64,000 nucleotides of DNA from Roseiarcus sp963765375 (GCA_963765375.1 CAVXVZ010000011.1:248001-312000), one strand, 5' to 3'. Shown: positions 48,944 through 58,871, numbered from the stretch's first letter. Numbers and translations are program-made. Notes: generated from the letters alone by a model not told the origin.

Positions 48944-51282
48944 AGGCGCCGCCGCGCCCAGGTTTCCTTCTTGTCGTAGCCCGCGAGTGGCGATGGATGC
49001 GGCGCGACCGCCTGGCGCTGTTCCTGGCGATCGCGGTGCCGGTGTTCGCCTTCGCTGTTCTGGCCCTGATCTTCAGCAACGCCGTGATCCGCAATCTCAA
49101 AGTGACGGTCGTGGACGCCGATCGCTCGCCGACCTCGCTCACCTATGTTCAGGCGATCGCTTCGGCGCCCGGGATCAGCGTCGCGGAGCGTTCCGGCGAT
49201 ATGACGAGCGCCATGCACGCCATCCGCTCGGGCGACGCTATTGCGGCGATCTATATTCCGGAGAATTTCGAGCGCGACCTTGCCGCGGAGCGACGACCAC
49301 GGATCGTCGCTCTTTACAACCGACAATATTTCACTCCCGGCAACAGCGCCGCGTCGGCAATCTCCAACGCGGTCGCCGCGGCCACCGCGACGCTGCCTCG
49401 CCCACCCGAAAGCGGCGCGCGGTTCGCCCCGGGGTCGCTCGTAGTCGAGCAGTACGTTCTCACCAACCCGGCTCAGAACTACGCCCAGTTCTTACTGCGC
49501 GCCATTCTGCCGACCGTTCTTCACGTCGTCGTCGCGATCTCCGCCGGGTATGCGGTCGGGTCCGAGTTTTCACGACGCAGCTTGCGCGCGTGGCTCAAGG
49601 CAGCCGGCGGAAGCCCCCTCACCGCGCTTGTCGGCAAGTTTGCGCCGCTGTTTGCGATTTTTATGATGATGCTCGTCGCCGACGCCGGCGTTATCCACGG
49701 CCTCTACAATGTTCCCTTTCGCGGCGATCCGGTGCTGATGGGGGCCGCGGCCTGCCTGCTCGTCATCTCCTATCTTTCGCTCGGCGCACTGTTTCAGCTT
49801 CTTACCCGAAATCTCGCGCTCGGCATGAGCGTGACCGCGATCATATGCAATCCTGCCTTTGGCTTCGCCGGCGTCGGATTCCCGGTGCTGGCGATGAACG
49901 GCTTCGCCCGCTTCTGGGGCTCCCTCTTGCCCTTGCGCTGGTACATCCAGATTCTGTTCGACCAGGCGGTGCGCGGATTGCCGCCGTCGAGCTCTGTGCC
50001 GCCCTTCATGATCCTTGGCGGGCTCGCAATCGCGCTGTTCGGGCTTTCCTGGCTAAGGCTCCGCTCGATCGCCGCGGCGCCCGCTCGCATTTCCGATCCC
50101 GAGCCGGTCGAGCCGGCCTTCGCTATCGCGGGGATAGGAGGCGCCATGGCCGCGGAGATTCGTCGCGTCCTCAACGACCGCGGCGTCTTCGGTCTGATCG
50201 TGCTCGCGCCGGTCCTCTACGGCCTGCTTTATCCTCAGCCCTATCTCGGCCAGCTCCTGCGCGGAATCCCGATCGCGGTCGTCGATCAGGATCACACCGA
50301 GCTCAGTCGCGATCTCGTCCAGACCCTGAACGCCGACGAAGCGATTATGGTCGCCGTCCGCGCCGACACCCTCGCCGACGCGCAGGCGGCGCTGGCGCGG
50401 CGCGAGGTGTTCGCGATTGTCGATATCCCGAAGGACACCGAACGGGAGGTGCTGAAGGGCAATCAAGCCCGCGTGGCCGCTTTCGTCGACTCGGCCTATT
50501 TTCTCCTTTTTAGCCGCATGCTGCAGGGCGTCACCGAAGCGACCGGAACCGTCAGCGCCGACGTCGCCGAGCGCGGAGCGCGAACCGACGGCAGCCTTGC
50601 GAACGTGGCGCTCGCGCGCGCCTCCCAGGTCGAGCTGTTGTCGCAGCCGCTGTACAACCCCACCGGGGGTTATGCGAGCTACGTCGTTCCCGCCGCCTTC
50701 GTCCTCATCCTGCAACAGACGCTGTTTCTCGGGGCCGCGACAGTGGGCGGCGTGGCGTTCGAGCAGAGCGGACGCTCGGGCCGACTTCGGCGGAGCGGAT
50801 CGCGAGCGATTCTGGGTCAGGCGTTGGCCCATCTTTGCCTCGCCATGCCCGGGATCGCGCTCTATTTGATCATCCTGCCGCGCGTGTACGGTTTCTCGAC
50901 CCTCGGTCGGCCCATCGAACTGCTCCTGATGGCGATACCTTTCGTGCTGTCGGTGAGCTTTCTCGCCCAGTTTGTCAGCCTCTGGTTCAAACGACGCGAA
51001 ACGGCGGTGATCCTGTTCATCGCCGTCAGCCTTCCGCTGTTTTTTCAGGTCGGCGTCTCCTGGCCGGTTGAGGCCATTCCCGACGCGATCCGCTCGGCGA
51101 GCCGCATCTTTCCGAGCACATCGGCGATCGACGGGCTCGTGCGTCTCAACCAGATGGGCGCCAGCCTCCACGACGTCTGGCGTGACTGGACGAGCCTATG
51201 GATCCTGACCGCCGTCTATGGCCTTCTGGCCATGGTCGCGGGCCGATTCTTCACACGCGACGAGACCGCATATGGCGCGTAA
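48940..51282 (+). CDS. Fused double ABC-2 type permease
   Basis: 780 residues containing two ABC-2 permease units. Each begins with a short basic segment and a TM helix, followed by a periplasmic domain (VTVVDADRSPTSLTYVQA in the first; IAVVDQDHTELSRDLVQTLN in the second) and five TM helices (about 175-370 and 590-770). The halves resemble each other only at fold level, so it is an old duplication-fusion. ABC-2 permeases need an ATPase; none is encoded here or next door. Both flanking genes encode HlyD proteins. Cargo unknown. Confidence 0.85.
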   Translation: MKAPPRPGFLLVVAREWRWMRRDRLALFLAIAVPVFAFAVLALIFSNAVIRNLKVTVVDADRSPTSLTYVQAIASAPGISVAERSGDMTSAMHAIRSGDAIAAIYIPENFERDLAAERRPRIVALYNRQYFTPGNSAASAISNAVAAATATLPRPPESGARFAPGSLVVEQYVLTNPAQNYAQFLLRAILPTVLHVVVAISAGYAVGSEFSRRSLRAWLKAAGGSPLTALVGKFAPLFAIFMMMLVADAGVIHGLYNVPFRGDPVLMGAAACLLVISYLSLGALFQLLTRNLALGMSVTAIICNPAFGFAGVGFPVLAMNGFARFWGSLLPLRWYIQILFDQAVRGLPPSSSVPPFMILGGLAIALFGLSWLRLRSIAAAPARISDPEPVEPAFAIAGIGGAMAAEIRRVLNDRGVFGLIVLAPVLYGLLYPQPYLGQLLRGIPIAVVDQDHTELSRDLVQTLNADEAIMVAVRADTLADAQAALARREVFAIVDIPKDTEREVLKGNQARVAAFVDSAYFLLFSRMLQGVTEATGTVSADVAERGARTDGSLANVALARASQVELLSQPLYNPTGGYASYVVPAAFVLILQQTLFLGAATVGGVAFEQSGRSGRLRRSGSRAILGQALAHLCLAMPGIALYLIILPRVYGFSTLGRPIELLLMAIPFVLSVSFLAQFVSLWFKRRETAVILFIAVSLPLFFQVGVSWPVEAIPDAIRSASRIFPSTSAIDGLVRLNQMGASLHDVWRDWTSLWILTAVYGLLAMVAGRFFTRDETAYGA

Positions 51283-52270
51283 GTCTTTCCGCCGCCCGCT
51301 CGCAATCCTGGCGCTAGTCATTGGCCTCGGATTGGTCGGAGCGTTCGTCTATCGCCCGTGGGAAGCGATCGGGGCGGCGCCCGCCCCGATCGTCGGGGTC
51401 GTGCATCAGACCGAAATCCGCGTCGCCCCGGAAATAAATGCCCGCGTGGAGTCGTTTCGGGTCAGCGCCGGACAAACGGTGCGCAAGGGCGACACCCTGG
51501 CGATGCTGAGCAGCCCCGAGCTTGCCGCTGCGGTCGAGCAAGCCAAGGCCAGCCTTGCCTCAGCGGACGCCAATCGGGCCAATGTCTATGCGGGCGTCCG
51601 CCAGGAGGAAATCGATACGGCGGCACAAGACGTTCGCATCGCCGACGCCAACCTCGCGCTCGCTCAGCAACAGCACGAGCGCGCCGCGAAACTTGCGGCC
51701 AAGGATTTCGTGAGCAAGCAGCAACTAGACCAGGCCACGGAAGCGCTCGGCAGCGCCGAAGCCGACTTCAGGCAGGTCCAGGCCGCTTACGCACGCAACA
51801 AGGCCGGTCCGACCAAGGAGGAGCGCGCGATCGCGGATGCGCAGGTCGCGTACGCCAAGGCGGCGCTCGCGGACATCGAGGCGAAGCTCGCCAAGGCCAC
51901 GCTCGTCGCTCCGGTCGACGGCGTCGTGACCCTGCTCGTGGCCGAACTTGGCGAGGTCGTCTCTCCCGGACAGCCGGTTCTGACCCTGGCGCCAGCGAAC
52001 GAGCGCTGGTTCACGTTCACGATCCGCGAGAACTTGCTCTCGGGAGTGACTGTCGGCTCAGCTGTGCGGCTGCGGACAGCGAAAGGCGACCGGATCGACG
52101 CCAGAGTCACCGAGCTTCGACCGCTTGGCGAATTCGCGGTATGGCGCGCTGCTCGCGCGGTCGACGATCATGACCTCAACAGCTTCCTCCTCCGCGCCGA
52201 CCCTGACGAGGAGGTTCGATCCGTGGAGCCGGGAATGACGGTCTGGATCGACCGCGGCTCGACGAACTGA
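51272..52270 (+). CDS. HlyD-family membrane fusion protein (second)
   Basis: From MARKSFRRPLAILAL (ATG 51272, 11 bases inside the permease end) the 332-residue protein has an N-terminal TM helix, a lipoyl half (RVAPEINARVESFRVSAGQT), an alanine-rich alpha-hairpin and a second half (TLVAPVDGVVTLLVAELGEV). It shares the fold with the first HlyD (47819-48943) but differs in sequence. Having two fusion proteins for one permease suggests a hetero-oligomeric adaptor or two export paths. Confidence 0.88.
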   Translation: MARKSFRRPLAILALVIGLGLVGAFVYRPWEAIGAAPAPIVGVVHQTEIRVAPEINARVESFRVSAGQTVRKGDTLAMLSSPELAAAVEQAKASLASADANRANVYAGVRQEEIDTAAQDVRIADANLALAQQQHERAAKLAAKDFVSKQQLDQATEALGSAEADFRQVQAAYARNKAGPTKEERAIADAQVAYAKAALADIEAKLAKATLVAPVDGVVTLLVAELGEVVSPGQPVLTLAPANERWFTFTIRENLLSGVTVGSAVRLRTAKGDRIDARVTELRPLGEFAVWRAARAVDDHDLNSFLLRADPDEEVRSVEPGMTVWIDRGSTN

Positions 52271-52587
52271 GACCGCGAACGACATTGCCCGGGTCCCCCG
52301 GCGCGGGGCCTCGCCTGCTCCGCCATCGGGTGATGCTGTCAGCCCGGAGATCCGATCCATCCACCTCGGAACCGGCGCGCACGGCTCATCAGCCTTTTCC
52401 TCGGCTGGGTATTCATACGCATTGCCACCCCGTCAGCCTCGCGGCATCCTCCTGGAGGTCGCGCCTCGGCCCCCGGCGGCTCGCACACGAGCGCGCGTCT
52501 GGCCCCGCGCTGATTCGCCTTGGCGCGGGGCCTCCGCTCCCCGCGGCGCCCGGCGATGATTTGGCCACTCCGGGCTCTGAGCCGCTG
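52271..52587. other. 317-bp gap with a long hairpin
   Basis: GGCCCCGCGC (52501-52510) and GCGCGGGGCC (52523-52532) form a perfect 10-bp stem without a T-run. It lies between converging genes and may act as a bidirectional stop or mRNA cap. Otherwise nothing recognised. Confidence 0.4.
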
Positions 52588-54195
52588 CTACAAGACAGCG
52601 GCGGGAAGTGGCTTATTGCCCAGAATGACGTCCGAGGCCTTCTCCGCCACCATGATCGTCGGCGCATTTGTGTTGCAGGAGGGGACGAAGGGCATGACGG
52701 ATGCATCGACAACTCTGAGGCGGTCGATCCCGCGAAGTTTGAGATCGGGCGTCACAACCGCTTCCGGCCCGGCCCCCATGGCGCATGTGCCGGCCGGGTG
52801 ATGGTCCGTTTTGCAGGACCGATAGGCGTACTGAGCGAGCTCCTCGTCGGTATTCAGATTGTCGCCCGGTAAACGTTCGGCGAGGACATAGGGCTTCAAC
52901 GCCGGCTGGCGCAAAATCTCGCGCGCAAGCCTCAAGCCTCTCAATGCGCACATGCGATCGAATGGGTCCGCCCAGTAGTTCGGGTCGATCAGCGGAGCCG
53001 CCTTCGGATCGGCGCTCCGGAGCCGCACCGTCCCGCGCGACCGTGGGCGAAGGAACGCGGAGTTGAGGGTGACGCCGGGGTTCTTCATCTGTTCAACGCC
53101 CGCTTCGATGCCCGATCCCAGTCCGAGATGGAACTGGATGTCGGGGGATCTCGCTCCCTTGTCCGCGTACCAGAACCCGCCGGTTTCAAAGAGCGTGGAG
53201 GTCACAGGCCCCGTCTTGAACAGGAGATACTGGATACCGGCCCAGACGGTGCGATGCGGCTGGGCGACCCGGTCGTAGGTGTGATCGCCGGTGCATTCCG
53301 AGATCGCATAGAGATCGAGATGGTCCTGCATATTGCTTCCCACGCCCGGAAGGTCGTGGACGACCGTCACCCCTGCAGCCTTCAGCGCGTCCGCAGGGCC
53401 GATCCCGGAAAGCTGCAGCAAGCGCGGCGAGCCGATCGCGCCGCAACTCACGATCACTTCTCGATCCGCGCGCAGGCTCTCCGTTCCATTTCCTTGCGCG
53501 ATCGTGGCGCCGACGGCGCGGCCGTTCTCGATCTCGATCTTCAGCGTTTGCGCGTGCAAACGCACAGTCAGGTTCTTGCGCTCTCTCGCCGGCCTCAGGA
53601 ACGCGTTCGACGCCGAGGACCGCTGTGCGTTCCGGGTCGAAAGTTGATAGTGACCGATGCCATCTTGCACCGCGCCGTTGAAATCGTCGTTGAACGGGAT
53701 ACCGGCTTCCTGGGCCGCGCGCAGGAATGCGAAACTGATCGGCAAGGGATTAACGGGATAAGAGACGCCTAACGGCCCGCCGTAGCCATGGTATGCGTTG
53801 ACGAGGCGCTGATTGTCCTCGCTGCGAACGAAATATGGCAGCGCTTCACGATAGCTCCAGCCTTTGCAGCCAGCCTCGCTTACCCAAGCGTCGTAATCCT
53901 TGGCGTTGCCGCGTGTGTAGAGCTGCGCGTTGATCGAGGAGCCGCCGCCGATGACCTTGGCTTGCGTGTACCGGATGACGCGACCGTTGAGATGTTCTTG
54001 CGGGACCGTGCTCCAGCCCCAGCTCGCCACGCCCTTGGTCATCTTCGCGAAGCCCGCCGGCATGGCGAAAAGCGGATTCCAGTCTCCCCCGCCGGCTTCC
54101 AGCAGCAGGACCTTCGTGGTTGGGTCAGCGCTCAGGCGATTTGCCAGAACGCAACCCGCGGGACCTCCGCCGATGATGATGAAGTCGTAGGCCAT
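52588..54195 (-). CDS. GMC-family FAD oxidoreductase (alcohol/choline dehydrogenase-like)
   Basis: The 535-residue protein begins MAYDFIIIGGGPAGCVLANR, the Rossmann FAD motif GxGxxG, and contains the GMC signatures LYTRGNAKDYDAWV and SCGAIGSPRLLQLSGIG, plus the C-terminal active-site histidine region SCKTDHHPAGTCAMG and NTNAPTIMVAEKASD. It oxidises an alcohol or sugar-type substrate, in the cytoplasm as no signal is visible. It follows the second GMC gene by 10 bases in the sugar-locus transcript. Exact substrate unknown. Confidence 0.9.
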   Translation of the reverse strand: MAYDFIIIGGGPAGCVLANRLSADPTTKVLLLEAGGGDWNPLFAMPAGFAKMTKGVASWGWSTVPQEHLNGRVIRYTQAKVIGGGSSINAQLYTRGNAKDYDAWVSEAGCKGWSYREALPYFVRSEDNQRLVNAYHGYGGPLGVSYPVNPLPISFAFLRAAQEAGIPFNDDFNGAVQDGIGHYQLSTRNAQRSSASNAFLRPARERKNLTVRLHAQTLKIEIENGRAVGATIAQGNGTESLRADREVIVSCGAIGSPRLLQLSGIGPADALKAAGVTVVHDLPGVGSNMQDHLDLYAISECTGDHTYDRVAQPHRTVWAGIQYLLFKTGPVTSTLFETGGFWYADKGARSPDIQFHLGLGSGIEAGVEQMKNPGVTLNSAFLRPRSRGTVRLRSADPKAAPLIDPNYWADPFDRMCALRGLRLAREILRQPALKPYVLAERLPGDNLNTDEELAQYAYRSCKTDHHPAGTCAMGAGPEAVVTPDLKLRGIDRLRVVDASVMPFVPSCNTNAPTIMVAEKASDVILGNKPLPAAVL

Positions 54196-54205
54196 CGTTC
54201 CTTTC

Positions 54206-55714
54206 CTAAATTCGTCGAAGATCGTTCTTCGCGATATGGTCCGCGACGCGAAGCGCCTGCGCGGCGACGGTCAGAGATGGATTGACCGCGGCGGACGTCG
54301 GCAAGAAGGAGGCGTCGACGACGAACAGGTTCGGATGGTCCCAGGCGCGGCAGAAGGGATCGAGGGGCGAGGTCGCGGGGTCGACGCCGATGCGAACGGT
54401 CCCGCACTGATGCGACGGCGTCCGACGGTCGAAAGGTCGCGAAAGGACGATTGGGTAGCCCGCCGAGCGCAAGCGATCCTTGAAAGCCTCGACGAGCATC
54501 TCGTGGGTCGTCCAGTTGCTTCGCTTCCAGTCCAGACGGATCTGGCCGCCGCCGACCGTGACCCGGCTCTCCGGATTCGGCAGGTCCTCGCTCATCGCGT
54601 ACCAGTCGACCGAGCGCCTGCTTATCGGTCCGAGCGCCCATTCCGGGGCCAGGCGGATGCTCGACTTGAGGATGGGGGCAGTGACGCGCCCGAGGAGCTG
54701 GATGTTGCCGAGCGGCGGCCCGCCGCGCCCGTCATCGAGATAAAAATCATTGATCCCCAGAGTTTTTTGATAGACTGAGTCGTTGACGACGCGCGGATCG
54801 ATCGCCACCACCGCGGACGCGTTGTGGTTCATGAAATGCCGACCGACCGCGTCGGAACGATTTGCGAGGCCGCTTTCCCCAGATTGCAGCAGCAACGCGG
54901 CCGAATTGACGGCGCCCGCGGCGAGTACGACGAGCTTCGCGGCGATTATGCCGCGCTCCCCGCCCCACAGGACCTCGACTCCAGCGATACCCCCGCCGCT
55001 GGGCTCGGCAATCAACCGTTCGACGCGCGCGTTGGTCCGAAGCTCGACGTTCGGGTGCGCCAATGCTTCTTCGACGCCGCAGTTCTCTGCGTCCATCTTG
55101 CCGTGCCCGGCGTCGGGAAATGCATCCCATGGGGTCTTCGCGCGTTGCAGCCATTTCACGATGTCGACGCCAAGCGGCAACGGAAACGGGCTGAGGCCCG
55201 CGCCCTTCAGGCGTTCGCGGACTTTTGCAATCGCTGGTTCATCTGGCACGGGGCCAAATGAATAGGGCTTCGAATGTCGCGGCTCGGTGCGATCGAAGCC
55301 CACCGCGCCGCGGACCCGGTAGAGCTTTTCCGCGGCAGTATACCAAGGCTCCAACTCTTCGTAGGAGAACGGCCAGCCGGGCGTCGTTCCACCGCGATGA
55401 ACGATTGGCTCGAAGTCTTGCGCTCGATAGCGGATAAGCACCGCTCCGTACAATTTGGTATTGCCGCCGACGTAATAGTAGTTGCCCGGATTGAACGGCC
55501 GTCCAGCGCCGTCGAGCCAGGATTCCCTGGGCCTGAATGTCCCCTGCTGGAAAATCGCTCGCGCGTCCCGAACAGCGTCACTGTCTGCGAGCCGCTCGCC
55601 ACGCTCGAGGATGAGGATCCTCGCCCCGGAGGGCGCCAGGCCAGCAGCGAACGTCGCGCCCCCCATTCCCGACCCGACGACCAGGACGTCTACTTCTTCC
55701 CGGCCTGGCATCAA
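54206..55714 (-). CDS. GMC-like FAD oxidoreductase, second type
   Basis: 502 residues with VDVLVVGSGMGGATFAAGLA (FAD Rossmann), a glycine-rich YVGGNTKLYGAVLIRYRAQD segment, and a C-terminal part ending FVVDASFLPTSAAVNPSLTV. This is the branch related to glucoside 3-dehydrogenase and cholesterol-oxidase-like enzymes, distinct from the neighbouring GMC protein. Two adjacent ATG codons make the start 55714 or 55711. No small Tat-exported partner subunit is found nearby. In context with the gts-like importer a sugar or polyol is the most plausible substrate. Confidence 0.82.
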   Translation of the reverse strand: MMPGREEVDVLVVGSGMGGATFAAGLAPSGARILILERGERLADSDAVRDARAIFQQGTFRPRESWLDGAGRPFNPGNYYYVGGNTKLYGAVLIRYRAQDFEPIVHRGGTTPGWPFSYEELEPWYTAAEKLYRVRGAVGFDRTEPRHSKPYSFGPVPDEPAIAKVRERLKGAGLSPFPLPLGVDIVKWLQRAKTPWDAFPDAGHGKMDAENCGVEEALAHPNVELRTNARVERLIAEPSGGGIAGVEVLWGGERGIIAAKLVVLAAGAVNSAALLLQSGESGLANRSDAVGRHFMNHNASAVVAIDPRVVNDSVYQKTLGINDFYLDDGRGGPPLGNIQLLGRVTAPILKSSIRLAPEWALGPISRRSVDWYAMSEDLPNPESRVTVGGGQIRLDWKRSNWTTHEMLVEAFKDRLRSAGYPIVLSRPFDRRTPSHQCGTVRIGVDPATSPLDPFCRAWDHPNLFVVDASFLPTSAAVNPSLTVAAQALRVADHIAKNDLRRI

Positions 55715-55785
55715 ATCCTCTCTCGGCGTCAGCTTCTTAGCGCGTGCGGACGCCGGCCGTCGGCGTCCCGTTCGCGTCGCCTGGG

Positions 55786-56898
55786 TCAGATTCGTCGGGT
55801 GGTCGAGGGATCGAAGAGCACCGCCTTGTCGAGGTTGAACGCGAACGCGTGGCGCTCCCCGACGCGGACATCCGCGTCCGCGCGCATGCGCGCCGTCACT
55901 TCCTTGCCGGCGATATGGGTGACAACGAAAGTGTCCGAGCCCGCCGGTTCGACGATCTCGACATTGGCGTCGAACATCGCTACCGACTTCGCGTTGCGGT
56001 CGACGCTTTCTCGGTCGTTCACGGCCTCCGGCCGAATGCCGAAGATCACTTTGCGGCCGTCGGCGAGCTTGCTCGTATCCGCGCCCGACGGCGCAGGGAC
56101 CACGATCGGCTCGTGATCCTTGCGCTCGAGCACGACGCTAGGCGCACCATTTGCGTGGGCGACGCGACCCTCGAGCAGGTTCATCGCCGGCGAGCCCATG
56201 AAGTCGGCCACGAACAAATTCGCGGGCGTATTATAGATCTCAGTCGGCGTGCCGACCTGCTGGAGCTCGCCGTCCTTCAAGACGGCGATCCGGGTGGCAA
56301 GCGTCATCGCCTCGATCTGGTCATGCGTTACGTAGACGATCGTCGCGCCAGTCTGTTGATGAAGCCGCTTGATCTCCACCCGCATGTCGACGCGGAGCTT
56401 CGCGTCAAGGTTGGATAAAGGCTCATCGAACAGAAACACGCGTGGCTGACGCACGAGCGCGCGACCCATGGCGACGCGCTGTCGCTGGCCGCCGGAGAGT
56501 TGGCTCGGACGGCGCGACAGCAGGTGCTCGATCTTGAGCGTCTTGGCGACGTCGGCCACCGCCGTGTCGCGTTGCGGCTTCGGCACCCCGCGCATTTCCA
56601 TGCCGAAGGCGATGTTCTGCGCCACCGACATGTTCGGATAGAGCGCGTACGACTGGAAGACCATCGCGATGTCGCGCTTCGACGGGTGAAGATCGTTGAT
56701 CCTGTCGCCCTCGACGCGAATCTCGCCCGAGCTGATCGATTCGAGCCCTGCAATCGTGTTGAGGAGGGTCGACTTGCCGCAGCCGGACGGGCCGACCAGC
56801 ACCAGAAAACCGCCCTTGTCGAGCGTAAGGTCGATGCCCTTGAGGATTTCGAGCGCGCCGAAGCGTTTGCGCAAGTCGCTGATCTCGAGGAAGGCCAT
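55786..56898 (-). CDS. Sugar ABC transporter ATPase (MalK/UgpC type)
   Basis: 370 residues: Walker A GPSGCGKST (36-44), signature LSGGQ (134-138), Walker B VFLFDEP (154-160), then the C-terminal OB-fold regulatory domain of MalK-type subunits (IFGIRPEAVNDRESV). It energises the importer encoded upstream (56903-60137). The start is 4 bases after the permease stop. In this family the C-terminal domain may receive regulatory input. Confidence 0.92.
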   Translation of the reverse strand: MAFLEISDLRKRFGALEILKGIDLTLDKGGFLVLVGPSGCGKSTLLNTIAGLESISSGEIRVEGDRINDLHPSKRDIAMVFQSYALYPNMSVAQNIAFGMEMRGVPKPQRDTAVADVAKTLKIEHLLSRRPSQLSGGQRQRVAMGRALVRQPRVFLFDEPLSNLDAKLRVDMRVEIKRLHQQTGATIVYVTHDQIEAMTLATRIAVLKDGELQQVGTPTEIYNTPANLFVADFMGSPAMNLLEGRVAHANGAPSVVLERKDHEPIVVPAPSGADTSKLADGRKVIFGIRPEAVNDRESVDRNAKSVAMFDANVEIVEPAGSDTFVVTHIAGKEVTARMRADADVRVGERHAFAFNLDKAVLFDPSTTRRI

Positions 56899-56902
56899 GG
56901 AA

Positions 56903-57850
56903 TCAACCTTTCACGGCGCCGGCCATCAGGCCGCGCACGAAGTACCGGCCGGCGACAATGTAGACGAGGAGAGTGGGAGCGGCAGCGATGATCGCCGCAG
57001 CCATGTTCACGTTGTACTCGACGATCCCGGTCGAGGTGTTGACGAGATTGTTGAGCGCGACCGTCATGGGCGACTGGTCGCCCGCGGCGAAGGTCGACCC
57101 GAACAGAAAGTCGTTCCAGATGTTGGTGAACTGGTAAATCACGGTCACGATGAAAATCGGCGCGGAATTCGGCAGCAAAATGCGGCGGAATATCTGGAAG
57201 AAGCTCGCGCCGTCGATCATCGCCGCCTTCACGAGTTCGGTCGGGAACGCCTCGTAATAATTGCGAAAGAACAGCGTGGTGAAACCGAGGCCGTAGATGA
57301 CGTGGACGATGACGAGATTGACCGTCGGGTTGCCGAAGCCAAAAGACATCCCGGTCAGATCAATCAGCTGATTGCCGATGCGGCCGAGCTCGCCCAGAAT
57401 GACCGCCATTGGAATGATGACCGACTGGAAAGGGATAAAGCAGGCGAACAACATCATTCCGAAGACGAGTTTGTGGCCGGGAAAGCGCCACTTGGTCAGC
57501 ACGTAGCCGTTCAGGGCTCCAAGCAGGGTCGAGATCAGCACCGCTGGCACGACCATCTTGATCGAGTTCCAGAAGTAGCCCTTGATCCCGGCGGTCTCGG
57601 AAACGCCGATGCGAGCTTCGCCCCATGCCTGCACCCAAGGATCGAAGGTCGGATGATGTGGCGGGGCGAACATGTTCCCGCCCGTCACCTCGTCGAGCGG
57701 TTTCAGCGACGTCATCACCATGACAACGAGCGGCACGATGTAGATCAACGCGAAAAAGGCCAGGAGCCCGTAGATGACGGCGCGCGTGGTCGCCGAGTGG
57801 CGCGCCGGCTCGCGAACGGGGGCCGAAAGCACGAGATCGGCGGCGCTCAT
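56903..57850 (-). CDS. Sugar ABC transporter permease (GtsC/MalG-like)
   Basis: From MSAADLVLSAPVREPARH (ATG 57850) the 315-residue protein has six TM helices and the EAA coupling motif FPTELVKAAMIDGASFFQIF near the C-terminal side. It overlaps the preceding permease stop by 4 bases. With 57847-58791 it forms the heterodimeric channel. A longer frame to 58252 is an overlap artefact. Confidence 0.92.
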   Translation of the reverse strand: MSAADLVLSAPVREPARHSATTRAVIYGLLAFFALIYIVPLVVMVMTSLKPLDEVTGGNMFAPPHHPTFDPWVQAWGEARIGVSETAGIKGYFWNSIKMVVPAVLISTLLGALNGYVLTKWRFPGHKLVFGMMLFACFIPFQSVIIPMAVILGELGRIGNQLIDLTGMSFGFGNPTVNLVIVHVIYGLGFTTLFFRNYYEAFPTELVKAAMIDGASFFQIFRRILLPNSAPIFIVTVIYQFTNIWNDFLFGSTFAAGDQSPMTVALNNLVNTSTGIVEYNVNMAAAIIAAAPTLLVYIVAGRYFVRGLMAGAVKG

Positions 57851-58791
57851 TGATGCTTCTCCCGCAGCTCGGAGTAGAGATAGGGGATCATGATCGCGGC
57901 GATGGTCATCAGCATGATGACCGCGCTGGTCGAGCCGACCGCCATCTGGTTGCGGGTGAAGGTGTAGGAATACATGAAGGTGGACGGCAGCTCCGCCGCC
58001 CCGCCCGGGTTCTTGCCGGTCACCGAGAGCACCAGATCGTAAGACTTGATCGCCATATGGGCGAGCACGATGATGGCGGAGAGGAACACCGGCCGCATGA
58101 TCGGTAACACTATGCGCCAATAGGTAGCGAACGCCGAGGCGCCGTCGATCTGCGCCGCCTTGAGAATTTCGCCGTCGATGCCGCGCAGGCCGGCAAGAAA
58201 CATCGCCATCACGAATCCAGAAGTCTGCCAGATGCCGGCGATGGCGACGCAATAAATCATCATCCGCGGATTGACGACCCAGTCGAACTTGAAACTCGTC
58301 CAGCCCCAGTCATGAACCGCCTTCTCGAGCCCGATGCCGGGATCGAGAAAGAGCTTCCAGGCCGTTCCGGTGACGATGAATGAAAGCGCCAGTGGATAAA
58401 GATATATCGGGCGCAGGATTCCCTCACCGCGAATCTTCTGATCAAGAAGGATCGCCAGAGTGAGACCCAGGATCAGGCAGAATACGACATACAGTCCGCC
58501 GAACAGGCCCATGTTGACTATCGCCGTGTACCAGCTCGACGGGGGGTCGGTTTCGAAGGTCCAATTCCAGAGCTTCTGATAATTGGCGAGGCCAATGAGC
58601 TTGGTCGAAGTGAAGCCCTTTGAGTTGGTGAAGGACAGAAAGAACGTCCAGAGATTGAATCCGTAGACGAAGATCAGCACGAGAAGGAAGGACGGCGCGA
58701 GCACGAGGCGCGGCAAATAGTGCTGGAGCTTGTCACGAATCGTGGCGTTCTGCGGTTCTGCGACGGCGATTGGCGCAACGGAGATGGTCAT
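57847..58791 (-). CDS. Sugar ABC transporter permease (GtsB/MalF-like)
   Basis: From MTISVAPIAVAEPQNATIRD (ATG 58791) the 314-residue protein has six TM helices and the EAA motif DGEILKAAQIDGASAFATYW. It lies between the binding-protein gene and the second permease. The start is preceded by a weak purine-rich site. Between it and the binding-protein gene lies a hairpin repeat (58838-58862). Confidence 0.92.
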   Translation of the reverse strand: MTISVAPIAVAEPQNATIRDKLQHYLPRLVLAPSFLLVLIFVYGFNLWTFFLSFTNSKGFTSTKLIGLANYQKLWNWTFETDPPSSWYTAIVNMGLFGGLYVVFCLILGLTLAILLDQKIRGEGILRPIYLYPLALSFIVTGTAWKLFLDPGIGLEKAVHDWGWTSFKFDWVVNPRMMIYCVAIAGIWQTSGFVMAMFLAGLRGIDGEILKAAQIDGASAFATYWRIVLPIMRPVFLSAIIVLAHMAIKSYDLVLSVTGKNPGGAAELPSTFMYSYTFTRNQMAVGSTSAVIMLMTIAAIMIPYLYSELREKHQ

Positions 58792-58837
58792 GATCTGCCC
58801 CTGGGGATTCCTTTCCTCGAGCGAGATCTTCGAACGT

Positions 58838-58862
58838 CCTCTCCCGCAACGAGCGGGAGAGG
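58838..58862. repeat. REP-like hairpin after the binding-protein gene
   Basis: CCTCTCCCGC (58838-58847) and GCGGGAGAGG (58853-58862) form a perfect 10-bp stem with a 5-base loop. It shares the CCTCTCCC/GGGAGAGG core with 6180-6203. Located between binding-protein and permease genes, it probably stabilises the upstream mRNA, giving more binding protein than permease. Confidence 0.7.
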
Positions 58863-58871
58863 GCGTCGGCG

